From contig NZ_AZFN01000006.1 in the NCBI RefSeq assembly GCF_001434365.1, forward strand, positions 1 to 50,061: 50,061 nt of DNA, in the 5' to 3' direction. Each line of letters starts with the position of its first letter. The stretch's first letter is position 1. Positions 37,122 to 46,319 of this stretch are shown piece by piece. Under the pieces are notes generated by a model. The model worked only from the letters and a program-made list of their open reading frames with translations, was not told where the DNA came from and did not search any database. The position numbers were made by a program, and so were the translations under genes. This DNA is from Limosilactobacillus gastricus DSM 16045 (GTDB taxonomy: Bacteria; Bacillota; Bacilli; Lactobacillales; Lactobacillaceae).

Positions 37122-37273
37122 TCCGATTCCCCCTCTTTGCAAATTTAAGTTAATTCATCAATTTGCCTTCTAATTTAATTTTAATCATTCTACATCCCTA
37201 ATAATAGTTAGTCAAAAATATATGGCAATAAATTTAAATCGATTAACATATTTATTTTAATAAGGTCAAAATA

Positions 37274-37303
37274 AAAAGACACTCGCCAAATAGCCAGTGT
37301 CTT
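37274..37303 (-). terminator. Terminator of rpsO
   Basis: AAGACACT / AGTGTCTT stem, followed by T-rich sequence on the minus strand. Confidence 0.8.
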
Positions 37304-37323
37304 CCCATCGAAGTCGTAATGAA

Positions 37324-37593
37324 TTACCGACGTAATCCAAGACGCTTGATTAATTCACGGTATGCTTGAACATCAGTCCGCCGTAGGTATGCTAACAAAT
37401 TACGACGATGACCAATCTTCTTCATCAAGCCACGTTGTGAGTGGTAATCATGCTTGTGCACGCGAATGTGTTCGTTCAATTCGTTAATGTCAGCCGTCAA
37501 AACAGCAACTTGAACTTGAGTTGAACCAGTATCACCTTCGTGCGTTGCATATTCCTTGATGATTTCGTTCTTGCGTTCCTTTGAAATAGCCAT
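37324..37593 (-). CDS. rpsO: 30S ribosomal protein S15
   Basis: 89 residues, full length. It includes the [21 protein letters not shown] start, the [20 protein letters not shown] segment that contacts 16S rRNA, and the [11 protein letters not shown] end. S15 is a primary binder of the central domain of 16S rRNA. The leader of about 100 bases between promoter and start may be an autoregulatory S15 binding site, as known in other Firmicutes. The gene is divergent from rpsT. Confidence 0.98.
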   Translation of the reverse strand: MAISKERKNEIIKEYATHEGDTGSTQVQVAVLTADINELNEHIRVHKHDYHSQRGLMKKIGHRRNLLAYLRRTDVQAYRELIKRLGLRR

Positions 37594-37693
37594 AATACTA
37601 TTTACCCACCTTTCAATTTATCAAAGTGCCCGATTCTAGGTAAAACGTCGGTGAGGATCGTTAAACCGAGAAAGGGTTTGTTGTTTTACAACG
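37594..37693 (-). ncRNA. rpsO 5' leader, possible S15 autoregulatory structure
   Basis: The untranslated leader of about 100 bases contains a GTTGT / ACAAC hairpin at its start and an AAACC / GGTTT pairing. S15 leaders in Firmicutes often bind S15 to limit translation. I cannot match it to a specific known motif, so this rests on context. Confidence 0.35.
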
Positions 37694-37699
37694 GTTTAT

Positions 37700-37728
37700 A
37701 CTATAACGGATCTGTCAATTGAATGCAA
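37700..37728 (-). promoter_or_regulatory. Predicted rpsO promoter
   Basis: -35 TTGCAT (37723-37728), 17 bases, -10 TATAGT (37700-37705) on the minus strand. Confidence 0.65.
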
Positions 37729-37760
37729 GTACCTTTCTTCCGTTAATCTATTGCATTCAA
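37719..37760. promoter_or_regulatory. Inverted repeat spanning both -35 regions of rpsO and rpsT
   Basis: TTGAATGCAA (37719-37728) and TTGCATTCAA (37751-37760) are perfect inverted copies separated by 22 bases. Each contains the -35 box of one divergent promoter. Confidence 0.5.
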
Positions 37761-37779
37761 ATTCGGGTTTATGTATAAT
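37751..37779 (+). promoter_or_regulatory. Predicted rpsT promoter
   Basis: -35 TTGCAT (37751-37756), 17 bases, consensus -10 TATAAT (37774-37779). Confidence 0.8.
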
Positions 37780-37837
37780 GAAAGGCGTTGAAAAAAACTG
37801 GTCAACTTAAAACCAATGATACGGAGGTGAAATTGAA

Positions 37838-38092
37838 ATGCCAATCATCAAGTCAGCAATTGAACGTGTACGTGTAAATGAAAAAGCAGCTGCTCGGAAT
37901 GCTTCTCAAATGAGCGCAATGCGGACTGCCGTTAAGAAATTTGACAAGGCCAAGTTAGCAGGTGCCGACAACCTTGAAGAATTATACAAGAATGCCGTAT
38001 CAGCTATCGATCGGGCCCACTCAAAGGGTTTGATTAAAGCTAATAAGGCTGCTCGTGACAAGTCACGTTTAGCAGCACGTTACGCTAAATAA
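37838..38092 (+). CDS. rpsT: 30S ribosomal protein S20
   Basis: 84 residues, Lys/Ala-rich and helical as expected ([18 protein letters not shown], then [23 protein letters not shown]). It binds 16S rRNA early in 30S assembly. CGGAGGTG precedes the ATG. It is transcribed opposite to holA, with which it converges at a strong terminator, and is divergent from rpsO. Confidence 0.98.
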   Translation: MPIIKSAIERVRVNEKAAARNASQMSAMRTAVKKFDKAKLAGADNLEELYKNAVSAIDRAHSKGLIKANKAARDKSRLAARYAK

Positions 38093-38107
38093 TTCATACT
38101 TATACTA

Positions 38108-38148
38108 AAGCAGCTGGCGAAGAATATTTCTTCGCCAGCTGCTTTTTT
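38108..38148 (+). terminator. Terminator of rpsT (overlaps the end of holA)
   Basis: Perfect 16-bp stem AGCAGCTGGCGAAGAA / TTCTTCGCCAGCTGCT followed by T6; one of the strongest in the window. Confidence 0.93.
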
Positions 38149-39172
38149 AATCGACTGCTTTATTGAACTTCAACATAAATAGTTGAAATAACAATTCTGG
38201 AGAACGACTAGTCGTCTTTAAATCCCGTTCAATTTGAATCAAGCCTTGATAAGCTTGACTCAATGTAGCTAAATCATATTTTTGAGCCGTCCTTTGTGCT
38301 AATTGCACCCGGTATGGATGGACCTTTAATTGCTGGATAATCGTACCTTGACTTAAGCCTCGTTGGCTAAGGATCTTAACCTGCAATAATAAACGAAATT
38401 GACTAACCAGCACAGCATTAATTTGTAACGGTTGCTGTTGAGCGGCTAATAACTGTTGGTAATCATCCAGAGCCGCTACTTGTTGTTGATCGAGAACTGC
38501 TTGAACTAGGTCAAACACATTTTCGTCTAACGACTGGGGCACCAACCCCTGCACAGCTGCAATCGTAATGTCTTTGCCTGGATAAGCATAGGTCTCTAAC
38601 TGCTGGACGTGACTCATCATTTGCCCATAGTCCGCATTGGTCCGGCGAACGAGTTCATCCATGGCCCCATTTTGCATAGTAAAACCATCTTTTTGGAATC
38701 GTGCTTCCACTATATGACGTGCTTGGCTTTCATCCAATGGGGCTGCACTGACTTCGACGGCTACCTTTTTAAGACTTTTAACAACCCCCTTACGCCCATC
38801 AAGCTTTTCATAAGGTGCCATGATCACTAAAGTAGTCGTTGGTTCAGGATGGTTTAAGTATTCTTTTAACAGGTCAGGATCTTGCTTTAGGCTTCCCCGC
38901 CCCGTTGAACCAGTTAAAAAAGTCGGCTTATTCAAAAAAACCAGCCGTCGCTCACCAAAGAATGGGGCCGCCATAGCGTCCGCTAGGGCCTCGTCTAAAG
39001 GTGTCGCTTCAAGATCATACGAGGCGACATTCATTACTCGCTCTTCTGCGGGAATTAAATCCAAAAGGGCCTGTCTGGCCTCCGCTTGAAGTTCCATCTG
39101 GGTACCAACTACAGCATAAACCATGGCTGGACTAGCACCCTTTAATTGTTTTTTTAAGGTTGGGATATCCAA
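38147..39172 (-). CDS. holA: DNA polymerase III delta subunit
   Basis: 341 residues. HolA opens and loads the beta clamp within the clamp loader. The protein shows the AAA-like N-terminal domain (MVYAVVGTQMELQAEARQAL, FFGERRLVFLNKP) and the helical collar (ELLFQLFMLKFNKAVD at the C terminus). It follows comEC with a 19-base overlap and converges with rpsT, the usual comEC-holA-rpsT layout of Firmicutes. Confidence 0.95.
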   Translation of the reverse strand: MDIPTLKKQLKGASPAMVYAVVGTQMELQAEARQALLDLIPAEERVMNVASYDLEATPLDEALADAMAAPFFGERRLVFLNKPTFLTGSTGRGSLKQDPDLLKEYLNHPEPTTTLVIMAPYEKLDGRKGVVKSLKKVAVEVSAAPLDESQARHIVEARFQKDGFTMQNGAMDELVRRTNADYGQMMSHVQQLETYAYPGKDITIAAVQGLVPQSLDENVFDLVQAVLDQQQVAALDDYQQLLAAQQQPLQINAVLVSQFRLLLQVKILSQRGLSQGTIIQQLKVHPYRVQLAQRTAQKYDLATLSQAYQGLIQIERDLKTTSRSPELLFQLFMLKFNKAVD

Positions 39173-41379
39173 AATTTTTCATCTCCATTAAGCTTCGTCG
39201 TTAATTGATCATAAAAACCATAATAGCGGTACCGAATCATTCCATAATTTTGGGTAGATAATGGAACAATCTTACTTTGTTGCAATCGTTGCATGGTTTC
39301 TAGATTGGGGTGGTGGTATCGATTCCGTCGCCCCGCAGAAATAATCCCATAGTGGGGCTGAACCTGCTTTAAAAAAGCAAGATTACTCGATGTTTTACTG
39401 CCGTTATGACCGAGTTTTAAAATATCGGCCTGTAAATTGGGATATTGTTTCATAATAAGTTTTTCGCCATTTTGAGGAAGATCACCCATAAAGAGAAAGC
39501 GTAATTTCCCAAAATGGCCAAATAAAACTAATGAATCATCATTAGTTGCGGATCCAACCTGCATAGGATGAAGAATCTGTAGATCGGTCATCGGCGATGA
39601 TTGATTAGTAACCGGGACCACTTTGACTGGATATGCTAGTCGGGATTGAAATTTGGGTAAAGTTTCCATCCCCGCGGGAACCAAAATTTGTTTAACTCAA
39701 AAGTTTTTCATGACCGTCGTTAAAAATCCGATATGATCAGCATCGCTATGAGTCAACCAGACACTATCAAGCTGATAGATCCCAAGACTCTTGAGATAAT
39801 TAATACTGGTCCCCACTGATCGGTCGCGGCTAAAATGTCCCCGCGCCCAGGCTGGTTTTTGAATTTGCAAATCCCCACCCGTATCAATCAACATCACTCG
39901 ATGATTAAAGGGCTCCCGAATAATAATACAATCCCCTTGACCAATATCGACGAATGTTACCTCTCCCGATAAAGGTCGGTGAATTCCAAGATAAATCCCA
40001 AGATAACAAAGTAGCAGAATCATCCATGAACGACCGGTAGCATGTTCAATCGCCCACCAGGTGATAATTAATAGGGTCAATGTTAGCAACACCCCTATTT
40101 TACCAAAATGAATCATTCCCGGAAACTTTGCTAACCAGACTAGGGATTGATCAAAAATCTCTAGCAAATGATTAAAGAATCCGGAAATTCCTGGTAAAAA
40201 GGGATAAAGTAAAGTGCTAATCATGGTGCCAGGAAAAATGATCCAACTAAAGAATGGAATCATTAAATAGTTAATTACGAGACTAAGCAAATGAAATTCA
40301 AAGACAAAATGTAATAGCGGCGGCAATCCTAAAGCCCCAAGTTTGAACGATTGCCATTTTACCTTTTGCCAATCGAACCAGCATAAGGCAAAAGACAGCA
40401 AATAGCTTAACTGTCCTCCTAAGGACATTAAAACGGTTGGTTGAATAAATTCTTGTATGAGCAGACTAATGGCCCAAGCATCCGGCTGGTTACGCCCAAA
40501 TTGCTGACTCCATAGCTGACATTCAATCATTAAAATCGCACGTGTGAGGCTTAATGATCCGCCCCCAATCACCCAATAGAGGGGCAAAGTAACAATCAAG
40601 ATCCAATTTAAAAAATGGCGATCATAGCCTATGATTCGCCCTCCGCCTTGCACGAGCAAACAAACTGAAGCCACATGTAAGCCGGAGAGACAAAAGAGAT
40701 GAATCAGGCCCAGTTGTTTAACCGTTGTCATTTGCTCATCAGTTGCTGGATCTTGTAAGCCAATTAACAAACGTAAGGCATACCCACTTAAGGGCGTTGG
40801 CAACTGGTGAAAATAAGTAGCTAATTGATGACGAAGTTGATGCAAACAATCTACCAAAGAGTGATCCTTAACTGGTTGGCAGTTAATTAACTGACCCTTG
40901 ATAACCATCTGCACGCCTTGGGTCCGATACCAAAATCGGCGATCAAATTCGTTAAAATTTGTTGCTGGGGAAATCGGCGTGGCATCACCTTTGATGGTAA
41001 CTTGAACCGGCTCATGTAAACTTTCAAGATATTTTTGCTGACTTGGTTCTTTTAGGTAGGCTTGAATTAAGTACTTTTGCCTTTTCCCCTGGCCAATTGC
41101 CTGCACGAAGTCCCCATTGACCTTCCACTGATCTGGTTGAACCACCACCATTTGGCTTACTTGTGCTTGTGGTGAATGGGTTAACTGGATTTGACTCTCT
41201 TGCCAAATCCAAGCGCGGACACCAAACATGATACTGATTAGCATTACTAACCAACGCCCTGGTGACCCAACCAGAACTATCAGCCGCCAAATCAACCAAC
41301 CTAATGGTACTAATAAAACCCAGTAATGCAAAATTACTAGGCCGCATCCTAAACTACTTAGCCCAGCTGCTAATAGCAA
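39154..41379 (-). pseudogene. comEC: Competence DNA channel ComEC, interrupted by one in-frame TGA
   Basis: 741 codons if the stop is ignored. ComEC forms the membrane channel for single-stranded DNA in transformation. The first 560 codons give the hydrophobic competence domain (LIHLFCLSGLHVASVCLLVQGG is diagnostic) and the start of the metallo-beta-lactamase domain (TFVDIGQGDCIIIREPF, WLTHSDADHIGFL). The frame stops at TGA 39697-39699 after VMKNF and resumes in phase with VKQILVPAGMETLPKF through KLGHNGSKTSSN. TGA could come from CGA by one C-to-T change. The start appears to be TTG at 41379; no in-frame ATG exists after the comEB stop. The rest of the nuclease-like domain is lost if the stop is real. 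Confidence 0.88.
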
Positions 41380-41386
41380 TCGTTGG

Positions 41387-41869
41387 TTAATTATCGCTAT
41401 CCAAGTATTGCTTTAAATTAACCTGGTCAATTGTATCAGCACTGAGCTTGATTTGTTGCAATTTAACGTGTTTGAGTTTAATTAATTCCATTGCATACTC
41501 ATCATTATGATAATTTCGCAAATAGTTAATTTGTGTAATCCCTGCTTGTAATAAACTCTTGGTACATTGAAGGCATGGGAAATCAGTCACGTAAACTACC
41601 GCCCCATCCGTGGAAGTACCAAATTTCGCGCACTGTAAAAGGGCGTTCATTTCTGCATGAATGGTCCGCACACAGTGACCATCGCGTAGATAGCATTCAC
41701 TATCAATACAATGCTCATCGCCTGAAACGGCTCCATTATATCCACTTCCAATAATTCGGCGATCACGGACTAAAACCGCACCAACCGAAAGACGTTTACA
41801 CGTACTCCGCGACGATAACAAAGCCGCTTGCAACATAAAATACTGGTCCCAACCAATCCGCTGTGTCAT
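41387..41869 (-). CDS. comEB: ComE operon protein 2, dCMP deaminase family
   Basis: 160 residues of the zinc cytidine/deoxycytidylate deaminase family. The catalytic HAEMNALLQ (His and Glu) and PCLQCTKSLL (two zinc Cys) motifs are complete. It deaminates dCMP to dUMP for thymidylate synthesis. Although it lies between comEA and comEC it is not required for DNA uptake in Bacillus, as far as is known. The gene looks intact, unlike the following comEC. Confidence 0.95.
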   Translation of the reverse strand: MTQRIGWDQYFMLQAALLSSRSTCKRLSVGAVLVRDRRIIGSGYNGAVSGDEHCIDSECYLRDGHCVRTIHAEMNALLQCAKFGTSTDGAVVYVTDFPCLQCTKSLLQAGITQINYLRNYHNDEYAMELIKLKHVKLQQIKLSADTIDQVNLKQYLDSDN

Positions 41870-41920
41870 GCTAAAACCCCCTTTTAATTTTATTTAGTAT
41901 AGCAGAGATTTATTAACACG

Positions 41921-42556
41921 TTAAACTGATAGAGAAGATTGTAGTTTAGCGACCGTTTTATCACCAAAACCGTCAACTGATTTTAATTCCTCAACCGATT
42001 TGAACTCACCATGCTCCTGCCGATAGGCCAAGATTTTATCGGCCTTTTTTTCGCCAATCCCAGTGATGGTTTGGAGTTGTTCTTTTGTCGCCGTATTCAA
42101 ATTAACAATGGGTTGATCCCCGTCGGCTGACGAACCTGTTTGGATGTTGTTAGCTCCTGCAATCTTTTCGCCCACTAAGGGAATATAAATAACCTGTTGA
42201 TCCGTTAATTGTTTGGCCAGATTAACCTGATTCAAATCGGCAGTTGGCAAGCTGCCACCAGCCTGTTCGATGGCTTCTTTCACCCGGGCTTGCTTAGGCA
42301 AGGTATATACCCCTGGATGGGCTACTGCCCCTTTAATGTCAATTGACACTCGCCCATTTTGAGTGGTTGTCGAAGTCGCCATTCTAGAACTTACGGTCGA
42401 ATTCATCATTGTCGGTGAATTGGTTGATACTGGAGTTGGCTTCTGATGCCAACAGAACAAACCAATACACATCAGTACCCCAGCTCCCAAGATCAGTTTG
42501 GTCCGTTGCGTTTCCCATAGGTCGATTAACCGCTCACGTAATTCTTCGATATCCAT
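41921..42556 (-). CDS. comEA: Competence DNA-binding receptor ComEA
   Basis: 211 residues. It has a cytoplasmic start, one membrane helix near 20-36 (LILGAGVLMCIGLFCW), a Ser/Thr-rich linker, a SLBB domain (VSIDIKGAVAHPGVYTLPK) and a C-terminal helix-hairpin-helix pair (VNLNTATKEQLQTITGIGEK and ELKSVDGFGDKTVAKL). It binds incoming double-stranded DNA outside the membrane. GGAGG precedes the ATG. The gene is intact. Confidence 0.96.
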   Translation of the reverse strand: MDIEELRERLIDLWETQRTKLILGAGVLMCIGLFCWHQKPTPVSTNSPTMMNSTVSSRMATSTTTQNGRVSIDIKGAVAHPGVYTLPKQARVKEAIEQAGGSLPTADLNQVNLAKQLTDQQVIYIPLVGEKIAGANNIQTGSSADGDQPIVNLNTATKEQLQTITGIGEKKADKILAYRQEHGEFKSVEELKSVDGFGDKTVAKLQSSLSV

Positions 42557-42582
42557 AAAAACCTCCTTTATTTATAGATACG

Positions 42583-42636
42583 AAAAAAGAGCGAGCCTGA
42601 ACTAAACCATCCTGATTTAATTCAGCCCGCTCTTAT
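42583..42636 (-). terminator. Terminator between the PDZ protease gene and comEA
   Basis: Long imperfect stem AAGAGCG.GC.TGAA / TTCA.GC.CGCTCTT, followed by a six-T run on the minus strand. It separates the comE operon from the genes before it. Confidence 0.85.
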
Positions 42637-43688
42637 TTAGCATGTTCATTTAAATAATCAACTGCATCTTGGAAACTAGTAACTGGGACCACTTTCATAT
42701 TCGGCGCATATTTTTTAGCCGTTTTCTTTGCCAATTGATAGTTTGTCATATGTTGTTCTTCATATTTTAGTAACTCTTTAGTTGGTTTAACGTATGGGGC
42801 AAAGAAGATAGTTGCTCCGGCTTTATGAGCAGCTACTACTTTTTTATCAATACCACCAATCTCTCCTACACTCCCATCCGCTGCAATCGTGCCTGTCCCG
42901 GCAATTTGTTGACCGTGTCGAAGATCTTTACCCGAAATTTGTTGATAAATTTGTAAGGCAAACATTAATCCACCGGAAGGCCCACCAATTTCACCAGGAT
43001 CAACTTTCACTGGAATGTCTGTAGTAACCTTTACATTATCGGTCAAGATAATCCCAATGCCGGCCTTACCAGTAGATAACTTCACCAGAGGTTCAGTAAC
43101 TGTTTTGGTTTTACCATTATGAGTATAGGTCACACTTAATCGATGGCCGACCCCTTGTTTAGCAATGTATTTTTGATAACCCGCCGCCGTATTAAAGTGA
43201 TGTCCGTCAACTTTGGTGATGGTATCACCAACCTTAATCTTCTTTTTGAACTTCGAATTTTTCTGAACTTCAAGGACGTAAATACCTAAATACTTTTTTG
43301 TGTACTGTTGTCCTGCCGCCTTATATGCAACCGAAATCGCCTGGTTAATCGCACTTTGCATATAAAAGTTTTGAACCTTGTCATAGGTCTTATCACTTTG
43401 CCCACCCGTGACATCCTCAGCACTTTCAATTGTCGCCAAAGGATTCATGAACTTTGCCCACAAGTATGTGACTGGGCGCGCACGTTGCAAATAAACCGAT
43501 GTCAACATATAGCTACCCTTCCATTTATCAGGGTGCTTTTTAATCGTAACGTAAGACTTTAATGCATCCGCCGTCCCTGGAGTTTCAATATAGCTATTCA
43601 ATGGCCATAAGAAGAACCACATGGCCACTAGAATCCCGAAAATAATTAAAATTAAGCGTCTAATCAGACGACGTTCTTGATTTTTCAT
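42633..43688 (-). CDS. Membrane PDZ/Lon-like protease (YlbL/SepM family)
   Basis: 351 residues. One N-terminal helix (about 9-28) is followed by an extracytoplasmic PDZ domain (GDTITKVDGHHFNTAAGYQK) and an S16 Lon-like protease domain. The catalytic Ser is in GGPSGGLMFAL and the Lys in GGIDKKVVAAHKAGATIFFAP, so the dyad is intact. Streptococcal SepM of this family processes a competence peptide; whether this protein does is not known. It overlaps coaD by 29 bases. Confidence 0.92.
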   Translation of the reverse strand: MKNQERRLIRRLILIIFGILVAMWFFLWPLNSYIETPGTADALKSYVTIKKHPDKWKGSYMLTSVYLQRARPVTYLWAKFMNPLATIESAEDVTGGQSDKTYDKVQNFYMQSAINQAISVAYKAAGQQYTKKYLGIYVLEVQKNSKFKKKIKVGDTITKVDGHHFNTAAGYQKYIAKQGVGHRLSVTYTHNGKTKTVTEPLVKLSTGKAGIGIILTDNVKVTTDIPVKVDPGEIGGPSGGLMFALQIYQQISGKDLRHGQQIAGTGTIAADGSVGEIGGIDKKVVAAHKAGATIFFAPYVKPTKELLKYEEQHMTNYQLAKKTAKKYAPNMKVVPVTSFQDAVDYLNEHAK

Positions 43689-44193
43689 TAACCTGTTTTA
43701 CCCGTTCAATCATCCGATCGTGGATTTGTTTTTGCAGTGCTTGATTCAGATTTTCTGGTAAATAAGCCGATATATCCCCACCTTCAAGCGCGACCTCTTT
43801 TAAAAGGCTACTAGATAAATGTTGATATTTAGGATCCGTTAATAAAAAGACGGTTTCGATCTGATCATCCAAGTAATGATTCATCGCCGCGATATCCCGC
43901 TCATAACGAAAATCGGTTTCATTTCGTAAACCGCGTAGTAAGTAATCAGCCCCCATTTGATTCATTAAGTTCACGGTTAGCCCTTGGGCTGTAATTACGG
44001 AAACATTACTTAAGCCCGCAACGGCCGTTTCGATTTGATTAACCCGTTCTGGAACCGTAAACAAGGGATGCTTACTTGAATTATTCATGACGGCTACGGC
44101 CACCTGATCAAATAAATGACTGGCTCGCCGAATTAAGTCTAAATGCCCCATGGTTAATGGATCAAACGATCCTGGAAATAATGCTACTTTCAT
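43660..44193 (-). CDS. coaD: Phosphopantetheine adenylyltransferase
   Basis: 177 residues. The nucleotidyltransferase motif FPGSFDPLTMGHLDLIRRA and SSSLLKEVALEGGDIS are complete. It makes dephospho-CoA in coenzyme A synthesis. It starts directly after the rsmD stop and its end overlaps the protease gene by 29 bases; rsmD-coaD-ylbL is a conserved Firmicute cluster. Confidence 0.97.
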   Translation of the reverse strand: MKVALFPGSFDPLTMGHLDLIRRASHLFDQVAVAVMNNSSKHPLFTVPERVNQIETAVAGLSNVSVITAQGLTVNLMNQMGADYLLRGLRNETDFRYERDIAAMNHYLDDQIETVFLLTDPKYQHLSSSLLKEVALEGGDISAYLPENLNQALQKQIHDRMIERVKQVNEKSRTSSD

Positions 44194-44757
44194 TTATACT
44201 TCCTCACCTGTAAAACGATAAATGGTCAGCACCGTGATGCCATATGTTTGCTGTCGAACTAATTCAAACTGGGATAAATCCGTCGGTAAATTGGCTTCTT
44301 GATTGGTTTCACAGACCACCAGTGCTCCATAATTCAATAAATTTAAATCCACCAAGGATTGAATATCCTTAATTATTTGTTGTTTAGCATACGGGGGATC
44401 AAGATAGATTAAATCCAATCGCACCCCTTGCCCCGCTATAACCGGTAAAATGCGTTGGGCATCTTGTTTAATAATCGTGAATTGATCTTCATGCTTGGTT
44501 AAAGCAACGTTATGTTTAATCGTTTTAATCGCTTGATACTGTCGATCTACCAAAAAAGCATGGTCGATTCCTCGTGAGACCCCTTCAATACTTAAACCAC
44601 CACTCCCGGCATACAAATCTAAGGACTGTCCACCGTTGAAGTAGGGCCCAATCATATTAAATAACGACTCTTTAACTTTATCAGTTGTAGGACGCGTCGC
44701 CATCCCAGGAACGGCTTGTAATTTGCGTCCCCGAAATTTCCCTGATACTACTCGCAT
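44194..44757 (-). CDS. rsmD: 16S rRNA (guanine966-N2)-methyltransferase RsmD
   Basis: 187 residues. It begins MRVVSGKFRGRKLQAVPG. The SAM-binding DLYAGSGGLSIEG and the N6/N2-amine methylase motif DLIYLDPPY (DPPY) are complete. It methylates G966 of 16S rRNA. coaD starts one base after its stop. Confidence 0.96.
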   Translation of the reverse strand: MRVVSGKFRGRKLQAVPGMATRPTTDKVKESLFNMIGPYFNGGQSLDLYAGSGGLSIEGVSRGIDHAFLVDRQYQAIKTIKHNVALTKHEDQFTIIKQDAQRILPVIAGQGVRLDLIYLDPPYAKQQIIKDIQSLVDLNLLNYGALVVCETNQEANLPTDLSQFELVRQQTYGITVLTIYRFTGEEV

Positions 44758-44760
44758 TGC

Positions 44761-45051
44761 TTACTCCTCTTCTGTTGAAGGAATTATTCCCGTTTCTGCA
44801 ACCGATGAAATTGTCGGATCGACAGTGGACCATGGAGATGGTAAGACTCGATAAACATCATGCAGTTTTTCAATTTCCGGTTTAATTTCGGCAACTTGAG
44901 CTTGGTTCACATATAAGATGACATAATTTGCTCGGCGCGAAACATATTGAATATGCCCATAATGACGGAGAACTCGTAAAACGCGGCGTCCCCGAATATA
45001 AACAGATAGACTCGTTCTTTGTGGAATAGAATGTTCTGTTTCAACAGTCAT
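44761..45051 (-). CDS. YlbG-like DUF2129 protein
   Basis: 96 residues, the normal size for this family. LSVYIRGRRVLRVLRHYGHIQYVSRR is typical, as is the YVILYVNQAQV strand. Function unknown; the protein is small and cytoplasmic. It lies between ftsW and rsmD, which matches the B. subtilis ylb cluster. Confidence 0.88.
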   Translation of the reverse strand: MTVETEHSIPQRTSLSVYIRGRRVLRVLRHYGHIQYVSRRANYVILYVNQAQVAEIKPEIEKLHDVYRVLPSPWSTVDPTISSVAETGIIPSTEEE

Positions 45052-46221
45052 TTAAGCCACCTCCTGTCGATGGCGCGCTTTTTGACGGCGCATTCGACGT
45101 TCCACATTAGCGACCAGGCCCAATGAAGCACTCAAGACAAACATACTGGAACCCCCATAACTAATAAAAGGTAAGGTCACTCCGGTAATTGGTAAGAGTC
45201 CACATACGGCCCCAACATTAAACATCGTTTCCACGGCAAAAAAAGTGCCAGTCCCATAACACAACAAAGTCTCATACAGGTTATTCGACCGGATACCTAA
45301 CAGGATAATCCGACAAATTAAGGTTGCCAATAAGGCCAGAATAATTAAAACCGTGACCAATCCTAATTCTTCACTGATAATCGCTAAAATAAAATCAGTA
45401 TTGGATTCTGGTAAGTACCCCATCTTTTGAATACTATTACCAATTCCACTACCAAAAATCCCCCCATTACTAATGGCATAGTAGGAGTTAACTAATTGCG
45501 TCCCCGATCCCGAGGCATTAGCAAAGGGATTCAGGTAGGCGACAAACCGGGCGGCTCGATACCCACCGATCTTAGCAAACAATTGCGCCACATATGGCAA
45601 GCCAATTAGTAGGGCTAGAACCCCCCCCACTAAAGCAGTTGCTCCATATTTCCAAGGTATACGGCTAGCCATGATAATAACCAAAAAAATCGAAGCATTA
45701 ATTAAAGCTCCCCCTGTATCGGGTTGACTCAAAATCAACCCGATCAGGACTATTGTTAATATGATCGGTTTTCGAAGTTTACTTAAATAATCAGACCGTG
45801 ATAAGTTTTCGTAACGTGCAAATTGATCGGCCAAATAGATGGTTAAAAAGAATTTACAAACTTCGGCGGGTTGGATACTGACCGGTCCCAGATTAACCCA
45901 TCCGCGCGCCCCATTAACGGCTGCACCAAAAAAGCGAACATAAACTAAGAGCACGATCAGTAATCCCGAAAGGAAACCTAGGGTATATTTACTTCGCCAA
46001 AAGGTTAAATTGACTCGCGATAACAAAAAGAAGATCCCAATTCCTACCAAAGCAAAAATTGATTGCTTAACTAAATAACTGCGGGCTGTCCCCCCAACTT
46101 GCATGGCCACATCCGCACTAGCCGAATAAACCATCACAATCCCAATAATACATAAAATTAAATACGGGATCAGTAAATAGGGATCCCAGCCTAAGACTGA
46201 GCGTTTCTTTTGTTTATTCAT
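45052..46221 (-). CDS. ftsW: Peptidoglycan glycosyltransferase FtsW/RodA/SpoVE family
   Basis: 389 residues with about ten membrane helices of the SEDS family. The conserved loop (FFGAAVNGARGWVNLGPVSIQPAEVCK) carries the critical residues, and QPDTGGALI, SNTDFILAIISEELGL and LPFISYGGSSM are characteristic. It polymerises lipid II at the septum with its class B PBP partner. The longest frame begins with GTG at 46233; the ATG at 46221 has GGAGAG just upstream and is preferred. Calling it FtsW over RodA is from position beside ylbG. Confidence 0.92.
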   Translation of the reverse strand: MNKQKKRSVLGWDPYLLIPYLILCIIGIVMVYSASADVAMQVGGTARSYLVKQSIFALVGIGIFFLLSRVNLTFWRSKYTLGFLSGLLIVLLVYVRFFGAAVNGARGWVNLGPVSIQPAEVCKFFLTIYLADQFARYENLSRSDYLSKLRKPIILTIVLIGLILSQPDTGGALINASIFLVIIMASRIPWKYGATALVGGVLALLIGLPYVAQLFAKIGGYRAARFVAYLNPFANASGSGTQLVNSYYAISNGGIFGSGIGNSIQKMGYLPESNTDFILAIISEELGLVTVLIILALLATLICRIILLGIRSNNLYETLLCYGTGTFFAVETMFNVGAVCGLLPITGVTLPFISYGGSSMFVLSASLGLVANVERRMRRQKARHRQEVA

Positions 46222-46286
46222 GATGCTCTCCACTTAATATTAAATCATGGAAAATATTATACCACTAAAGTTTGGGCAATTAAAAA

Positions 46287-46315
46287 ATGGACAGGAATTA
46301 TTCCCGCCCATTCAT
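46287..46315 (-). terminator. Terminator of typA
   Basis: AATGG.C.GGAAT / ATTCC.G.CCATT hairpin followed by a six-T run on the minus strand, just after the typA stop. Confidence 0.75.
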
Positions 46316-46319
46316 TAAA

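Noticed and set aside
39697-39699. TGA in comEC as programmed recoding (selenocysteine or readthrough)
   Set aside because: No adjacent structure or selenocysteine machinery is visible and ComEC is not known to use recoding; a CGA to TGA mutation is simpler.
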